Shown in pieces: positions 44,129 through 54,574 of a DNA stretch of 64,000 bases. The position numbers and the translations under genes were made by a program. The notes below the pieces were generated by a model. It was not told where the DNA came from and did no database searches. It was given only the letters and a program-made list of their open reading frames with translations. Source of the DNA: Trifolium pratense (lineage: Eukaryota > Streptophyta > Magnoliopsida > Fabales > Fabaceae); NCBI RefSeq assembly GCF_020283565.1, contig NC_060064.1:2998001-3062000 (forward strand), given 5' to 3'. How positions within the stretch are numbered: the stretch's first letter is position 1; each line of letters begins with the position of its first letter.

Positions 44129-46411
44129 TTGGTGCACGCAAAATTAGGAAGTAACTACCACAACTTCCTCCATTACACGCTAAAATCTCTCCAACTACTC
44201 CAATTCATTTTTTCGCATTACTCTCTCCCGTTCTCTCACTACAGCGATCATCCAACTTCTCGGTTCAATCTCCATTCTCAAAAACTTCATCCTATTATCA
44301 AAATCATCATGTCAAACTCTCCAATCACTTCGCCGACCAAGAACAACGACGAACCACCACTAACACCTCCAATCGACCCACTCTCGCAACAAATCACCGT
44401 TGCTTATCCCTTACAAACCGTGTTTCCAGAAGAATCGACAACGAAGAAGGTCTCGTCAAGTAAGAAGGGGAGTCGAGCACGCAAATCAACTTCATCCCCT
44501 GCTACAACGAAGGTTTCGAATCAAAAGGGTAAGAAATCGAAATCTAAATCTGTTTCCAAATCTGTTCATACAATGCATGAACTATACATTAAGAACTTAG
44601 AAGAACCAAATGTTGATGCTAGTGCTGGAGCAACTGTAAATGAGAAAACAACCTCTCCGTTTGATTTAAAGTCTGTTCCCTTAGGTTTATCAAACCCTAG
44701 GTCTGCTGAGAATTTGGGGAAAAAGGATTTAGAGACCTCTGTTAGTGCTGATGATGATATTGGGGCTTATTCTAAAGCCAAATTTGACTCTGTGTTGGAA
44801 TTAATTAAGAAATTTTCCACTGAGCAGGATGCTGCACATCATGCTACAGCATCTACAGTGCCTGTTGATTTTAATAGCTCTTTGGTGGCTGATTCTCCTG
44901 AAAGGAATGTTGGTCCTAACAACACTCCTAACAAGACTGTCCCTAATTCTACTGATCCTAATACTCCTATTATCCATCCTGTGTCTGATAATGTGATTGA
45001 TAATACTCCTGATGCTGATCATTTGTCTAATGCTGCTGCTAATGATAATCCTGGTAATGGTCATCAAGTTGTAATTGATGTTGACAACTTCAATTCTAGT
45101 GGTGTCAGACAACCTCCTGCCTCTATGTCTAGGAGGTTAAGAAGTAGTGCTAGCAAAGAAAAAGATGTCTCTGGTACCCCTGCCAAGACTCCACAAAAGA
45201 AGGCTACTGCTGTTGGTCCTAAGAAGCAGTGGAGTAAGGTTATTGGACCCTCTGAGTCCAAGAAGAAAAGCCTGAAGAGAAAGGTTGTCTCCTCAAGTGA
45301 TTCAGACTTTGAGGATGATGCTGCAGCACCTATTGCAGCATCCTCACAGAAGGCTGCTAAGAAAAAGAAGACTGTGGAAGATATTCCTCCTGTTCCTATT
45401 GATAATATATCCTTCCATCGTGTAGAAAATGCAGAAAGGTGGAAAATTGTAGTTAACAGAAGATTGGCTTTGGAAAGAAACTTGCATGAAGACTTTCTTG
45501 ATTGTCAAGAGATTATGGACTTGATCAATAAGGCTGGGCTGCTGAAGACTGTGACTGGTCTTGGAAACTGTTATGAGAAATTGACCAGAGAATTCTTGGT
45601 CAATGTTACAGCTGACTGTGGTAATCCTCTAAGCTCTGAGTACTTGAAAGTTTTTGTTAGAGGAAGATGTGTGGACTTCTCTCCAGCCATCATCAATCAA
45701 AGTCTGGGAAGGAGTACTGATCCCACACCTGAGTTAGAAGTATCTATGAAAAAGATCTGCAGCATTCTCACAGGTGGTGGTATGAAGACTTGGCCTAGGA
45801 CTGGAAAGTTGCCTGCTGCAAAATTGACTGCCAAATATGCACTTCTCAACAAAATTGCAGCCTCTAACTGGGTCCCCACTACACATTCCAACAGTGTAGC
45901 TACAGGTCTGGCAAAATTTATATATGCTGTAGGTACTGGCACATGCTATGATTATGGCACTCATATTTTTCATGCTACAATTCTCCATGGCTCTTCTACT
46001 GCTGTAAAAATGCCTATAGCATTTCCCACTCTGATCTGTAGTATTGTTTTGTCTCAACATCCTGACATCTGCACTAACTCTGATGTGCCTGTCTCTAGAC
46101 CTTCAGCTCTAACCATGGATTTTAGATTATTGGAAGGCAAACATGTTGCAGACATTGCTGCAGCATCTGCAAAGACACCAGCTGTAGGAATGACCAAGCA
46201 ACAGATGATTGCTAATCTCAAGGAGGTTAGTAAAATGCTTGGTGAGAAGAAGGAGCTGGTAGATGGTGTAATCCAAGCCCTAGAGTTTGCTCAGCCACAG
46301 GCTAATGAGGATGGAGTCGGTCCCTCTCATGATGCTTCTCATGATGATGATCTTGCAGGTGGTGATACTGTAGAAGAGGAGATGGCCTCTGATGAAAGCC
46401 CCTCCATATGA
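44129..46411 (+). CDS. second ORF of the Sirevirus-like element (env-position / plant transposon-type protein)
   Basis: The frame is 760 codons long, but ATG 44309 (MSNSPITSPTKNN) is the more likely start, giving 700 aa. The first half is disordered and rich in Ser/Thr/Pro/Lys with basic KKGSRARKS and KKSLKRKVVSS patches that could serve as nuclear signals. The second half (from about residue 430) is folded-looking: RVENAERWKIVVNRRLALER, YEKLTREFLVN, YLKVFVRGRCVDFS. It resembles the putative plant transposon protein domain found downstream of pol in Sireviruses. A helical KEVSKMLGEKKELVDGV follows, with an acidic tail. I see no convincing signal peptide or membrane anchor, so an envelope role is not supported. 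Confidence 0.8.
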   Translation: MVHAKLGSNYHNFLHYTLKSLQLLQFIFSHYSLPFSHYSDHPTSRFNLHSQKLHPIIKIIMSNSPITSPTKNNDEPPLTPPIDPLSQQITVAYPLQTVFPEESTTKKVSSSKKGSRARKSTSSPATTKVSNQKGKKSKSKSVSKSVHTMHELYIKNLEEPNVDASAGATVNEKTTSPFDLKSVPLGLSNPRSAENLGKKDLETSVSADDDIGAYSKAKFDSVLELIKKFSTEQDAAHHATASTVPVDFNSSLVADSPERNVGPNNTPNKTVPNSTDPNTPIIHPVSDNVIDNTPDADHLSNAAANDNPGNGHQVVIDVDNFNSSGVRQPPASMSRRLRSSASKEKDVSGTPAKTPQKKATAVGPKKQWSKVIGPSESKKKSLKRKVVSSSDSDFEDDAAAPIAASSQKAAKKKKTVEDIPPVPIDNISFHRVENAERWKIVVNRRLALERNLHEDFLDCQEIMDLINKAGLLKTVTGLGNCYEKLTREFLVNVTADCGNPLSSEYLKVFVRGRCVDFSPAIINQSLGRSTDPTPELEVSMKKICSILTGGGMKTWPRTGKLPAAKLTAKYALLNKIAASNWVPTTHSNSVATGLAKFIYAVGTGTCYDYGTHIFHATILHGSSTAVKMPIAFPTLICSIVLSQHPDICTNSDVPVSRPSALTMDFRLLEGKHVADIAAASAKTPAVGMTKQQMIANLKEVSKMLGEKKELVDGVIQALEFAQPQANEDGVGPSHDASHDDDLAGGDTVEEEMASDESPSI

Positions 46412-47128
46412 GCTGCCTATTTTCTTTTGGCTGTTTTGTTTTTGTCTTTATCTGGATTTTATTTTTGAAGGCTTAGGCCTCTTGGGTTGTAATATGTACT
46501 ATGTGATCCCCTATCTTCTGATTTCTGTGACTTGGTACTCTATGGATCTTTGCTTTGATCCTATTCTATGACACTGACTTTATTTGTCAGAATTTATGGC
46601 TAAAAAGGGGGAGTAAAAGTGTTTGTGTGCATGATGTGATGAAGAATGCTATAGCATCTAGTATAGCATGTTATATGTGATATGCATGTTTTGAGGGGGA
46701 GTGAATGTTTATGCATAAATTGAGGGGGAGTAGGTAGAATTTATTTTTCTACTACTTTTAATATGCATGCTTATATAGGAATTTATTTTTCCTATTCTCT
46801 GTGGCGTTGCTTAAATTTTAAGGAGTTTATTTCTCCGATCTTGAATCCACTATGTGAGAGTTTATTTCTCTCTATCTGTACTTTGAGGCTAAGATGTGTT
46901 ATGTTCCGCTGTTGCATGCCTCTGATGCTTACATGCTAGCTACCTTTTCATCTGATGAAATTTTACTTTCTTTCCTAGTTGTGTGCTCATGTTGACTTGA
47001 AGGAAAGTTTAAATAGCCTAGCATTGTTCTACTTTCTTTCCTAGTTGTGTGTTTATGTTGACTCGAAGGAAAGTCTAGACAGTATCTCTCCATGCACTGG
47101 GCCAAAGTTGTTTTAGCCAAAATTTGCC
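46412..47128 (+). other. 3' untranslated region of the element with repeated polypurine-like boxes
   Basis: GGGGGAG boxes occur at about 46607-46613, 46695-46701 and 46724-46730. A 46-bp unit starting ACTTTCTTTCCTAGTTGTGT is present twice (46965-47010 and 47031-47076, 66-bp period), and each copy can pair ACTTTC with GAAAGT. The region is otherwise non-coding. Confidence 0.75.
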
Positions 47129-47140
47129 AAAGGGGGAGAT
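47129..47140 (+). promoter_or_regulatory. polypurine tract for plus-strand priming
   Basis: AAAGGGGGAGAT directly precedes the 3' LTR TGTTGGG, the expected position for the primer of second-strand synthesis. Confidence 0.85.
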
Positions 47141-48095
47141 TGTTGGGTTTTGTGTTTGGCTACATTTTGTAAAATCCAACTTTGCCAGATGCTGGACAAA
47201 GATGCTGCAGCATCCTCGTACAGCATCCTGATGCTCTGTTTTAAGTGCAGAATTTTTTCTGTCAATCTCGTTCAAGATTTGCTTCAAATATTAATTCCAG
47301 CACGTGTGTATATGCAAGACGAGACTTACTGCACAAGAATTGTCCAAGTCGGCCTAAGGAAAGTTATTAAAAACAAAAACATATTTGGTACAACACAAAA
47401 CATATTTTCAATTTTAATCTAGGTTTGGCCGCAGCTGCTGCAAGGGTTTTTGTCTGCAAACCTAACTTGGACATCAAGACATTGAAGACTATAAATATGT
47501 GAAGCCTCAAGCTATTTTTTTCATGTATTTTCTAAACCGTGTATTACTAAAGCGTGAGTTTTTTTAAGGTTTAGTGTGTCCTTTTTGTGAGCCTTTCTTG
47601 TGTCGTTTTTGATGCAAGTTTAGGACTGTGTTTGGGTTGTTTATTGTAAGCTGCTCCTAAGCTTTTAAGCACGGAGTTAGTTTGTGTGATTCACTCATAA
47701 GCTTTTAAGCAAGAGTGTGGTCTAGTTTCTAGGAGAGTGTCTCCATCTTGATCGTTATTATTAACAGCAACATGGTATGTGTTGTTAGAGGGAATTTGGG
47801 ACGGGGTCTCATTATCTAAGAGGTTCTTAGGTAGGATTGCACGGGTAGTGTCTAGGTGATAAGTCAAGTACCGGGTGTTGGTCGAGGGCTTTGAACTAGA
47901 GCTATTATAGTGGATTCATTCCTGGATTGGTATCCCCCAGAGTAGGTGACGTTGCACTGAACTGGGTTAACAATTTCCTGTCTTATTTATTGTTCTGCAA
48001 TTTATTTATTTATTTACTGTGTTCTGCGACTGTCTTGCTGCAACGTGTGCTATAGCATCTTGTGCAGCATTGTGTTCACTGCGTGCCAGATTTCA
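47141..48095 (+). repeat. 3' LTR of the Sirevirus-like element
   Basis: 955 bp, identical by eye to the 5' LTR over most of its length apart from the 30-bp deletion in the A/T-rich part near 47380. Contains the same GATGCTGCAGCATC (47201-47214), TATA candidate (about 47490) and end GCCAGATTTCA. Confidence 0.93.
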
Positions 48096-48459
48096 GGCTC
48101 AGCATTTGTTCCTCTATTGCAGCTCTCTTGGTTCTCTTTGGTCACTTGTCAGCTCATGGATTGGTTCTTCTTCGGTGACTGCTCAGACTATTCCAGAACA
48201 CTTTGTTCAGTTTACGGATTCAGCAGGTGGTTCTAGAGATCGACGTTCTTTCATGCAGCTTGTATGGCTTGTTTGTGTTTGGGTTGTGTGGACCGAAAGA
48301 AATCATCGATTGTTTACAGGCTCAGCAAATTCAGTGCATCATATGTTGGATAAGATCAAGACGTTCTCTTTTAGGTGGTTGAAAGCGACGAGTAGCACTT
48401 TAGCTTTGAACTGCCATAGTTGGTGGTCTAATCCTTTGCTTTGCTTGGGCCTTGTATAG
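48096..48459 (+). pseudogene. LINE ORF2 part 2: end of zf-RVT and C-terminus
   Basis: The continuation after the copia insertion starts with the GGCTC duplicate and reads QHLFLYCSSLGSLWSL, then LVWLVCVWVVWTERNHRLF, the usual LINE zf-RVT/C-terminal pattern, to the stop at 48457-48459. It is in the same frame as the part ending at 38039. Confidence 0.85.
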
Positions 48460-48589
48460 TTTCTTTTGGTTCTTGTATTTTTTACTCTATTTGTAACCTT
48501 GTTTAGTCTTCTTGGCGCGTCTTGTGCTAAAAGACTATTATATATATATATATATATATCATTTTGGCTTGTTCAAAAAAAAAAAACTA

Positions 48590-49364
48590 ATCTCATTAGA
48601 TTAGGAATTATAGATGATTCTCTTTGAAACTATCTGAGCCATGTAACTACGTGTTCTAGTTTATTCAATGAAAACTTATAATTATTCAGTTAATCTTGTG
48701 TTTATTGCTTTTCGTTAATTGATCACTTTCGAATTGATTTTAAGTTATAAATCACTATTGACCCTAGGGTTTATACTGGAACTAGATTAATTGTTTGTCA
48801 ATCGTAATTGCTATAGGAATGTAGAATTAATTGGCATGATTGTTAATATAACGTTCGTTAAAGCTTTTGATAATATTAGTTTCGCCTAAGGAATTATGGT
48901 ACTTTATTAGATAAACGAGATTGATGAGCCAAGGAATTGGACTCGGTCTATTTTGTTATATTGTCGTAATTATAAGAATTTCATTGTTGAGGGCTAGAAC
49001 CTAGAGTACCAATTAGGGACAAAGAGAGGATTCAAAATAATTCCTAATCGTCTTTCTCTCATAAAAGTTTACGTTTCAACTTTCTTGCAATTTTAATTAT
49101 TGTCATTGTTACTACAAATCAATCTGAAAACTCCCCTTTGCAATTTATTTATTAATCCTAATTTAATTTAATTGTCTAGTTGAAAATAAGAACAATCCCT
49201 GTGAATACAAATCTTATAAATTTTATTACTTAACGACGAATTTAGTATACTTGCTAAAATTGTCATCGATAACAAACATGATTTCCTACATAGTTCTTAC
49301 GTCATTATCTCATTTTCAAAACTAAAAAAGTTTTAATAATTAATGCTAATGAATTAGAACAAAA
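48590..49364. repeat. probable LTR-retrotransposon remnant
   Basis: The block TCCCTGTGAATACAAATCTT followed by ATTACTTAACGACG and GTATACTTGCTAAAATTGTC (about 49196-49265) resembles the 3' end of plant Ty3/gypsy LTRs. The preceding GACCCTAGGGTTTATACT and GAGGGCTAGAACCTAGAGTA stretches fit the same LTR. No primer site, second LTR or coding part was found. Confidence 0.4.
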
Positions 49365-49372
49365 TGTGTTGC

Positions 49373-50667
49373 CAGTGTTTTAAAAACCGGACCGGTCATC
49401 GAATCGGCGATGACACTGGGTCACTGGTTCATTGGTCGAACCACTGGGTCACTGGTCGAACCGCATGACAAACCGGATTAAACCAGATTAAACCGGTGGA
49501 ATGAACCGCTCTCTATATAGTTATCGAACCAGTATCTATATAGTTAAAAAAATCATAAAAAATTTGAAAATTTGAAAATTTCATAAACTCATAATGTCAC
49601 AAGTTCTTAAATTAAAATCCTAAACATTGTCATCATCCTCAACCTCATCCAAATTTAATTGATCTACAATAACATCAATTTAGAGAGCTTAGCAATTGAC
49701 ATAGTAATAAATTAAAATAACAAAATTGCAATCACAATAACTAACAACATATCAATTCCATTAAGATAATATCAATATATAAGTTTTTTGTTTGAAACAG
49801 AATAATATTAATATATTATTATATAAGTTAAAAATATAAGCAGATGCACATGAAGAAAAAAAAATGCGAACTATATGTTTCTTTTTGGAATGGAAAGATC
49901 CTACTTATAGCATTTTTATTAAGTATTTTAATATTACTCGTATTTATTTTAATGAATTTTTATATTATTATTATTATTATTATTTTATGGCTTTGAATCA
50001 ATTATTATTTTTTGGAATTTTTACATTTTAGACTAAAACAATTTACTGTTCACACACATTCAAATGTTATTGGGCCAAGCCCAGCCCAGTTGAAAGTAAA
50101 GAAAAATACCCTAATTATATTGAGTTTCTCTTATTGCTTTACAACAAACAAGTGCCGTTCTCCTTCTCTCCATGAAAAAGCAGCAACAACACTATTCTTT
50201 GTTCCTATTGTGTTTGTTTCTCTTACTTCATCTTTCTCTTTTCTCCTCTTGTGTTGCTAAAAGAGATATGGAAGAGAAAAAGAAAACACAGTTGTTCTCC
50301 TACTATATTCCCATTCTCCTACTCTACTCTCATACTCACTGAAAAAACGTTGTTGTTCTCAGATCCTCACTGAAAAACGCTTCTGTTCTCGGATGCAAAA
50401 GAAGCTTGTGTCAGCGCCAAAAAAAAATAAAAAATATGTAAAACGACGTCGTTTTGGATCTGTCAATGCAAAAAAAAATTGCATGTAATCAAACCGACGG
50501 TTCGGGAAAACCGCCGGTTCATCGGTTTTTCCGGTTTTTTCCGGTTTTTTCCGGTTCCCACCGGTTCAATAACATGGCCGATCCAACGTCTGGACCAGAC
50601 CGGTCAGCTTCCGGTTCACGGTCCAACCGGTCCGACCGGCCGGTCCGGTCCGGTTTTTAAAACACTG
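49373..50667 (+). mobile_element. non-autonomous hAT element copy 1, 1295 bp, perfect 8-bp TSD
   Basis: Termini CAGTGTTTTAAAAACCGG and CCGGTTTTTAAAACACTG. The flanking TGTGTTGC (49365-49372 and 50668-50675) is an exact 8-bp duplication. CCGGTTTTTTCCGG repeats and GACCGG motifs crowd the right end. No transposase is present; two small open frames (82 and 68 codons) also occur in copy 2 and are probably incidental. It lies 415 bp upstream of the MYB start codon. Confidence 0.93.
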
Positions 50668-51082
50668 TGTGTTGCTTTTCCAGTGGGACATTCACGTATA
50701 AGTCAAAGCCATGTGATAATGTTTGATGACTTGACCCTATCTTATCCATCCGATTAATGAGTATAGATGAATCAGAGCCGTCAAAAATTGATGTGTATAA
50801 CCTTGGTAGATAGGACCCAAAAAGTAGTATTATATGGAATGTCCTGTGAATTAGAAAGTCAGATATATATAAATTCAAAATGACAATGTCCAATCACAAC
50901 TTTTTCTTTCTCTCAAAGGCTCTTTCTTTCTATTTTTAACTTCTAATAAGTTCTAATAATTCATAAGTTCTTATTCTTATGCTATAGCTGCTACCTCTTC
51001 CTTCAGAATATATATCCACGTAGGTTCTGACACTTGAATTTTAATAAACATTTGAAAGGTGTTAATTTGAAGGAAAGTGCAC

Positions 51083-52475
51083 ATGGGAAGACATTCTTGT
51101 TGCTATAAGCAGAAGCTTCGTAAAGGTCTTTGGTCTCCTGAAGAAGATGAAAAGCTTTTGAATTATATCACCAAACATGGTCATGGATGTTGGAGTTCAG
51201 TTCCAAAACTAGCTGGTATATTATATGGTACTAACTATATGTTAATTTTATATTAAATGTTTCACATAGTTAATTAATATATAGGACAATTATCATATAT
51301 ATGTCAGGTTTGCAAAGGTGTGGTAAGAGTTGTAGATTGAGATGGATAAATTATCTCAGGCCTGATTTGAAGAGAGGAGCATTCTCACAACAAGAAGAAA
51401 ATTCCATAATTGAACTTCATGCACTCCTTGGCAACAGGTACTATAAATAGTTTTTTTTTTATTCTGTACGAATCGAAGCAACAATGACTGAATAACCATG
51501 TGCTGATGTTTTGAATTATCAATTATCAGGTGGTCACAAATTGCGGCACAGTTACCGGGAAGAACAGACAATGAGATAAAAAATTTATGGAATTCAAGTT
51601 TGAAGAAGAAGCTTAGACAAAAAGGGATTGATCCAAACACACACCAACCACTGTGTGAATTAGCTGAGATCAATGACAAGGACAAGCAATTACCTGCAGA
51701 TGACAAAAGCAATATTCTTAAGAAAACCTCTGTGGGATCCAATGAAGTTAAGAGTCTTTTTGATGATACACCAAATCCAAATTCTATTCCTATAGAAAAC
51801 TGCAATTATCATCCACTTGAAAATTTTACTTCAACTTCAAAAATCAACAATTGCTTCATACCTTCTTCTGATATGGTTGGATTAGGAGGTTCATATCTCT
51901 CTTTTCAACAACTTAACTATGGAATCAATAACATAGCTTTATCTCCAAATTCCAACAACAACAATAACAATTCACTTTGTTTCATACCAAGTACTAGTGG
52001 TTCCAATTCAACTTGCTCTCAAATGATGTCTGAACTCAATTCTTCAACCATGTACCATTCTATGTTCCAAACAGCTCCAATCACAAAACATATAAATCCT
52101 TCAAATTCTATATCCTCTGGTGATGTTGATGGGATTCAAAACTGGGAATTCGGTAACAACAACGCGAGCAAAAGCAGCAATGGAAGCAGCTGTAGCAACA
52201 TTAACTTCATTGATCATGAAGACATTAAATGGTCTGAATATCTAAACAGTACTACACCATTTTTTCAACAGCAACATCAAAGTTCAATCATCTACAATGA
52301 TAATGAGGTTAAACAAGAAATGGGATTCATTAATAATAGAGATGAATCAAGTAGTACTACTATATGGAATAATAGTAATAGTCACCATCAGCAACATTTT
52401 GAAGGTGCTAATTCAGATATATATAGCAACAAAGATCTTCAGAGATTCTCATTGGCATTTGGACAAACACTTTAG
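51083..52475 (+). CDS. MYB61-like: R2R3-MYB transcription factor, MYB61/50/55/86 clade
   Basis: Exons 51083-51215 (133 nt), 51308-51437 (130 nt) and 51530-52475 (946 nt). These are the usual sizes and phases for plant R2R3-MYB genes; the product is 402 aa. Start [21 protein letters not shown]2 tryptophans W17, W37, W57; R3 residues F70, W89, W108. After the repeats comes [16 protein letters not shown], then a Ser/Asn-rich tail with WSEYL and a C-terminal [13 protein letters not shown], diagnostic of the MYB61-type clade. Relatives bind AC-type promoter elements in the nucleus and influence secondary wall, lignin, mucilage and stomatal traits; that role is inferred. Both sides of the gene carry inverted copies of one hAT element. 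Confidence 0.92.
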
Positions 52476-53263
52476 CTTCACTGCAACTTGACAGTGATGC
52501 CGACATTTCCAACGTGAATTTGATCATAAACTTGTCCTTAAAGGTGTGTGCTGTAAATTTATTTTTTTCTGTTTAATGTTTTCTACTTCATATTGTAAAT
52601 GTGTCTGATACAAAAAAAAAATCTCAGAAATTATCAGCATTATATGTTACATAAGGCTTGTTCCAGATCTTCCATTCTTACTCTCTTAGTTAATTAGTAA
52701 AAAAGTTATTTATTACATTTATTGAATAACTGATATATCTTGTTTATACTATAAATCAGATAAGATAACATTAGTTACCAAATGAATTTAAAAAATAATA
52801 TATTTTGACAGTATTTTTTACATTTGTTTATCTACCTCAACTTCCTAGAAGGTTTAATTTGTTTCTCTCTATTTTAGTTTTTACGGTTCAATTATTGGTT
52901 CAATTTTTTACATCAGTTACCAAATGAATTTAAAAAATAATACAAGTTCTAACAATCTTTGACTAGTATTTGAAAATGGCTCAAAAAGTATATAACTACT
53001 TACTACATCGTTGTCTAGAATTAAAAGTTCACCATATTTTTTTTTTGTTAGAAAAAAAGTTAACCATATTCTTTCGTGTTACGATTAAGATGGTGGTCTG
53101 ATCAGTATTAAGTTGACGCATATATAAGGAAACATAAATATGCGTTGAGTATTTACGTTTTCTCTTGTTTTTGTCAAACTTACACTGATCAAACATTATA
53201 AGATTTTAAACTTCTCCTTTCAAAAACCGACGACGACACGAAAGTTATGGGTCAAATACTTGC
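52476..53263. other. 3' flank of the MYB gene
   Basis: The likely 3' UTR and spacer. ACCAAATGAATTTAAAAAAT appears twice (about 52777 and 52919). No other gene is recognised before the hAT copy 2. Confidence 0.45.
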
Positions 53264-53271
53264 CTATCATC

Positions 53272-54566
53272 CAGTGTTTTAAAAACCGGACCGGACCGGC
53301 CGGTCGGACCGGTTGGACCGTGAACCGGAAGCTGACCGGTCTGGTCCAGACGTTGGATCGGCCATGTTATTGAACCGGTGGGAACCGGAAAAAACCGGAA
53401 AAAACCGGAAAAACCGATGAACCGGCGGTTTTCCCGAACCGTCGGTTTGATTACATGCAATTTTTTTTTGCATTGACAGATCCAAAACGACGTCGTTTTA
53501 CATATTTTTTATTTTTTTTTGGCGCTGACACAAGCTTCTTTTGCATCCGAGAACAGAAGCGTTTTTCAGTGAGGATCTGAGAACAACAACGTTTTTTCAG
53601 TGAGTATGAGAGTAGAGTAGGAGAATGGGAATATAGTAGGAGAACAACTGTGTTTTCTTTTTCTCTTCCATATCTCTTTTAGCAACACAAGAGGAGAAAA
53701 GAGAAAGATGAAGTAAGAGAAACAAACACAATAGGAACAAAGAATAGTGTTGTTGCTGCTTTTTCATGGAGAGAAGGAGAACGGCACTTGTTTGTTGTAA
53801 AGCAATAAGAGAAACTCAATATAATTAGGGTATTTTTCTTTACTTTCAACTGGGCTGGGCTTGGCCCAATAACATTTGAATGTGTGTGAACAGTAAATTG
53901 TTTTAGTCTAAAATGTAAAAATTCCAAAAAATAATAATTGATTCAAAGCCATAAAATAATAATAATAATAATAATATAAAAATTCATTAAAATAAATACG
54001 AGTAATATTAAAATACTTAATAAAAATGCTATAAGTAGGATCTTTCCATTCCAAAAAGAAACATATAGTTCGCATTTTTTTTTCTTCATGTGCATCTGCT
54101 TATATTTTTAACTTATATAATAATATATTAATATTATTCTGTTTCAAACAAAAAACTTATATATTGATATTATCTTAATGGAATTGATATGTTGTTAGTT
54201 ATTGTGATTGCAATTTTGTTATTTTAATTTATTACTATGTCAATTGCTAAGCTCTCTAAATTGATGTTATTGTAGATCAATTAAATTTGGATGAGGTTGA
54301 GGATGATGACAATGTTTAGGATTTTAATTTAAGAACTTGTGACATTATGAGTTTATGAAATTTTCAAATTTTCAAATTTTTTATGATTTTTTTAACTATA
54401 TAGATACTGGTTCGATAACTATATAGAGAGCGGTTCATTCCACCGGTTTAATCTGGTTTAATCCGGTTTGTCATGCGGTTCGACCAGTGACCCAGTGGTT
54501 CGACCAATGAACCAGTGACCCAGTGTCATCGCCGATTCGATGACCGGTCCGGTTTTTAAAACACTG
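53272..54566 (-). mobile_element. non-autonomous hAT element copy 2, 1295 bp, inverted, perfect 8-bp TSD
   Basis: Same length as copy 1 and near-identical to its reverse complement: the 82-codon and 68-codon stretches read the same. The duplication CTATCATC (53264-53271 and 54567-54574) differs from that of copy 1, so this is an independent insertion, not a segmental inversion. Confidence 0.93.
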
Positions 54567-54574
54567 CTATCATC

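Larger units (their letters stand above)
38040..48095 (+). mobile_element. complete Ty1/copia LTR retrotransposon, Sirevirus (SIRE/Maximus) type
   Basis: 10,056 bp from TGTTGGG to TTTCA, flanked by GGCTC (38035-38039 and 48096-48100). It has 985- and 955-bp LTRs, a tRNA-Met-type primer site, an uninterrupted 1668-codon Gag-Pol, a second 760-codon ORF, and several polypurine-like GGGGGAG boxes before the 3' LTR. Size, copia domain order, a large downstream ORF and multiple polypurine boxes all point to the Sirevirus lineage. By eye the LTRs differ mainly by one 30-bp indel, so insertion is probably recent and the element may still be able to move. Confidence 0.92.
35346..48585 (+). mobile_element. 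5'-truncated LINE (plant L1 type), split by a copia element
   Basis: Two parts, 35346-38039 and 48096-48585, are one element: the reading frame continues across the inserted copia unit and only the 5-bp GGCTC is duplicated. The left end begins at the tail of the endonuclease (SDHCPLVL). The right end has a stop at 48457-48459, a roughly 120-bp 3' UTR, a TA run (48538-48559) and a poly(A) of about 12 (48577-48588). It is transcribed on the plus strand. The 5' loss of most endonuclease and any first ORF is usual for LINE copies. Confidence 0.85.

Noticed and set aside
44129..44308. ATG 44129 as the true start of the second retroelement ORF
   Set aside because: The first 60 codons look like an untranslated leader (His/Leu/Phe-rich, no domain), while ATG 44309 opens a typical Ser/Pro-rich N-terminus.
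50012..50260. 82-codon open frame and an identical one at 53679-53927 (minus), plus the 68-codon pair
   Set aside because: These are identical because the two hAT copies are near-identical; composition is low-complexity and no transposase motif is present.
49373..54566. A single segmental inversion or duplication around the MYB gene
   Set aside because: Each hAT copy has its own different perfect 8-bp duplication and the flanking DNA outside the elements is not shared, so two separate insertions explain it better.
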